From Enoplosus armatus (lineage: Eukaryota > Chordata > Actinopteri > Centrarchiformes > Enoplosidae): a stretch of DNA of 64,000 bases. The stretch spans positions 18,497,704 through 18,561,703 of the forward strand of contig NC_092188.1 in the NCBI RefSeq assembly GCF_043641665.1, written 5' to 3'. The position numbers and the translations under genes are program-made. The notes beneath the pieces are model-generated. The model saw only the letters and a program-made list of their open reading frames with translations, did not search any database and was not told the origin of the DNA. Positions 61,989 to 64,000 of the stretch are shown here, one piece after another (the stretch's first letter is position 1; each line of letters begins with the position of its first letter).

Positions 61989-63690
61989 TATCTATGGCTA
62001 ATTTTCCCTCTTGATATTGAAAAATAAAGAGAAAGATTAATCTGTCCTCATATCTCAAGATTATATCTCACCAAAGAAATGTACTGTATATCTCTTCAAA
62101 CACACCAAACAGTGCAACATGGGTTTGTGTCTGCTGAAGCTATGAAAACCTGAACTCCAGTGTAACAACTCAGTAGGTCAACATTCTGTTGGAAATGTCA
62201 GTGCCATTCATGCACTAAATGACTAAATGTCTTGGTAGTACACAGCACCAGTGTACTGGCCTCCTTTCATCCATGCACAAAAGTAAGTTAGTGATAAAAA
62301 TGCAGATGAAAAATATGTAGCTCTCTGCTTTGCTAGATGTTAACGTTTCTTCTCCAGCCTTTACATCAGCAGTCTTCCTTTTTGTACTGTGTAAAATCAG
62401 CTTAACTGTCAGTTTAAAGGGACTGTCATTGTTTTCTTTTTTTGGACCAGCAAATAAAAACATTTGAAAGTTGCATAGAGGCACACATTGGGGTGTTGGT
62501 TCTCACGTGTATTGTGATGTTATCTCTTTATGACACTGATGTTTCACCATGAACATATTCCAGTGCAGTCTCAGAAGTTACTCCTAAATATCATAGGATA
62601 TTGTGCAGTACAATCTCAATTTCTGATGTGTAAATCGAACAAGTTGTCACAACACAAGACATGTCATGACATAAAACTATTTAAGGAAAACAGTCAAATA
62701 CTGATTTCATGTTGAATTTAACGATCAGTCAATATCTACAGACCACTGCTCACTAAATAAAGGCTTGTTGGAGGTGCTGGAGATATAAGACTCAATGTGT
62801 AAATATATGAAAAGCATCCTCACACTGCAAACTAACAAATATTCCGTTATTGATTTATTTTTCAATAAATGCATATTGCACATGAGCGGATGCTTTTCCT
62901 ATCATATGAGTGGTGATATGAATGGTAACATAATTGTCTAAATGATCTTGCACTTGACCTGTGGCTTGATGTAATGGAGGCTATTGCACAAGATGAGCGA
63001 CTTGATGCTGAAATGATTGTCTGGCTGCAATTCATCATCATTGATGAACTGGAGGACGAAGGTATTGCTTTGTTGAGGTAAATTATGGATCAACAAGAGC
63101 CCAGCGATGATGACAACATTGCCATTGTTGATGAAAATGGTGGCAATGATGATGAAGTTGAAGATGCTGCTGAGCCTCAAGTTAACATAGAAGTCAACCA
63201 GCCTGTGGAAGCAGAGGATCACCTGCCTGCAGGATCCAGGAGGAGGTCAAGAGAGGAAGCTGATGAAGGTGATGAGAGGAGCAATGAATTGTCCAGCAGT
63301 GACGCTGACAGTGGCACTGAGGAAGAAGACCCAGTGTCAGTGCCCTCCTCTAGCCCAGTGCCTGGGGGATGCAGGAAGAGGGCAAGGGAGGAGTTTGCTG
63401 ACAGAGTTTACAGTTACTTAGAGTGACTGTTACACCTCATCTCCGGAGAGATTTTACAGATGACTCTGATATGCTATTATTGTCTGTCAAAATCCTGAAA
63501 TATCTCAGTGGAAACTGAACTTTGTCATCATGTTTTTGTTTGTATCTCATGTTTGACAAGTTATCACAGCTATGTTATCCTAAAATGTTTGAGTTTCTAG
63601 AGATTTACATTGTTTACATTTGACAAGGGAAACAATCAAACACCTGGCATAAACTTAAAGTAAAAATGTAAAATTCTGAGGTCAAAATTA
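61989..63690. other. region right of the Tc1 element with an acidic ORF
   Basis: AT-rich DNA assumed to be ulk4 intron. The only notable content is the acidic open frame at 63085-63426. Confidence 0.5.
63085..63426 (+). CDS. hypothetical acidic protein, 113 codons, possibly transposon-derived
   Basis: ATG to TGA with no recognised domain. The product is very acidic (DDDN, GGNDDEVEDAAEP, EEEDP), Ser/Pro-rich near the end (VPSSSPVPGG), and has two basic patches (SRRRSREE and RKRAREE). That is a nuclear-protein-like composition. A second open stretch just upstream in another frame (about 62959-63078, ending EDEGIALLR) stops 7 bases before the ATG, at a sequence that could be a splice donor (GAG|gtaaat). 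The neighbourhood ends in a hAT-like terminus at 63806. It could be a transposon ORF, an exon of an unknown gene or chance. No evidence of expression. Confidence 0.3.
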   Translation: MDQQEPSDDDNIAIVDENGGNDDEVEDAAEPQVNIEVNQPVEAEDHLPAGSRRRSREEADEGDERSNELSSSDADSGTEEEDPVSVPSSSPVPGGCRKRAREEFADRVYSYLE

Positions 63691-63806
63691 AAAATGTCTC
63701 GAGCCGATCCTAAGGATTGGTATTGGGGCTGATCCGGCAGACATCCAATATGAAAGGACTTGGATCAGGATTGGGGCTAAAAATAACTTGATCAGGACAC
63801 CCCTAG
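63690..63806. mobile_element. possible right end of a hAT-type element
   Basis: The segment has alternating GATC/GGGGCT words (ccgatcctaagg, ggggctgatcc) and ends GATCAGGACACCCCTAG. Its inverse, CTAGGGGTGTCC, resembles terminal repeats of fish hAT transposons. No left partner was seen in the window. Confidence 0.4.
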
Positions 63807-64000
63807 TCAAAATATGAAATTAATTTGGGTCACTAACTCAGAACTGAACCTCCAAAAATTACACAAGCACGCTTTTAACTAAGAACTGCACAGCATCTGT
63901 CCAGGCCCATCGTGCAAGTGTGTATAATACAAATATTATATTTTAAGCGTTTATGAAATAGATTTCCAAAATGATTTTGCTTACACGAACAATAATTTAG

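Overview
This is a window of a teleost fish chromosome, probably a spiny-rayed (percomorph-type) fish. The support is vertebrate exon-intron architecture with GT-AG introns, many long (CA)n microsatellites, a decayed Tc1-type transposon, a short hAT-type MITE, a tRNA-derived SINE piece and several dispersed repeats familiar from teleost genomes. The placement below teleost is inference. No bacterial, viral or CRISPR features were seen.

Two protein-coding genes were reconstructed by splice-site and frame matching. At 2846-10770 on the + strand lies a complete beta-catenin coding sequence (ctnnb1-type): 15 coding exons, 2349 nt including the stop, 782 residues. It carries the N-terminal phosphodegron, the armadillo array and the C-terminal DTDL motif, and has a 3'UTR intron and an AATAAA signal. 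The untranslated first exon is not recognisable and probably lies upstream of the window. At 12578-53410 on the - strand lies the 3' half of ulk4 (unc-51-like pseudokinase 4): 18 exons, all phase-compatible, giving 683 residues plus a stop that align end to end with the HEAT/ARM-repeat half of human ULK4. The kinase-like half and the gene start must lie beyond 64 kb, so the intron entering from the right is at least 10.6 kb long.

The genes are convergent (tail to tail), with about 1.7 kb between their poly(A) signals. This is the same neighbour relation and orientation as human CTNNB1-ULK4. Beta-catenin is the junction and Wnt effector. ULK4 is linked to cilia and brain development. The sequence gives no sign of functional coupling beyond conserved synteny.

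Layout: 1-2845 ctnnb1 5' intronic or flanking DNA; 2846-10770 ctnnb1; 10771-12577 intergenic DNA plus the ulk4 3'UTR; 12578-53410 ulk4 exons with long introns full of (CA)n, purine/pyrimidine-biased tracts and some TAAT-rich blocks that look like conserved non-coding elements; 53411-64000 the next ulk4 intron (assumed), carrying two dispersed repeats, a 1457-bp Tc1-type element, an acidic ORF of unknown nature and a probable hAT-type end. I found no undescribed biological system. The most useful observations are the extra intron inside the counterpart of human CTNNB1 exon 9, the complete phase-checked ulk4 exon chain, and the dated-looking transposon remnants.
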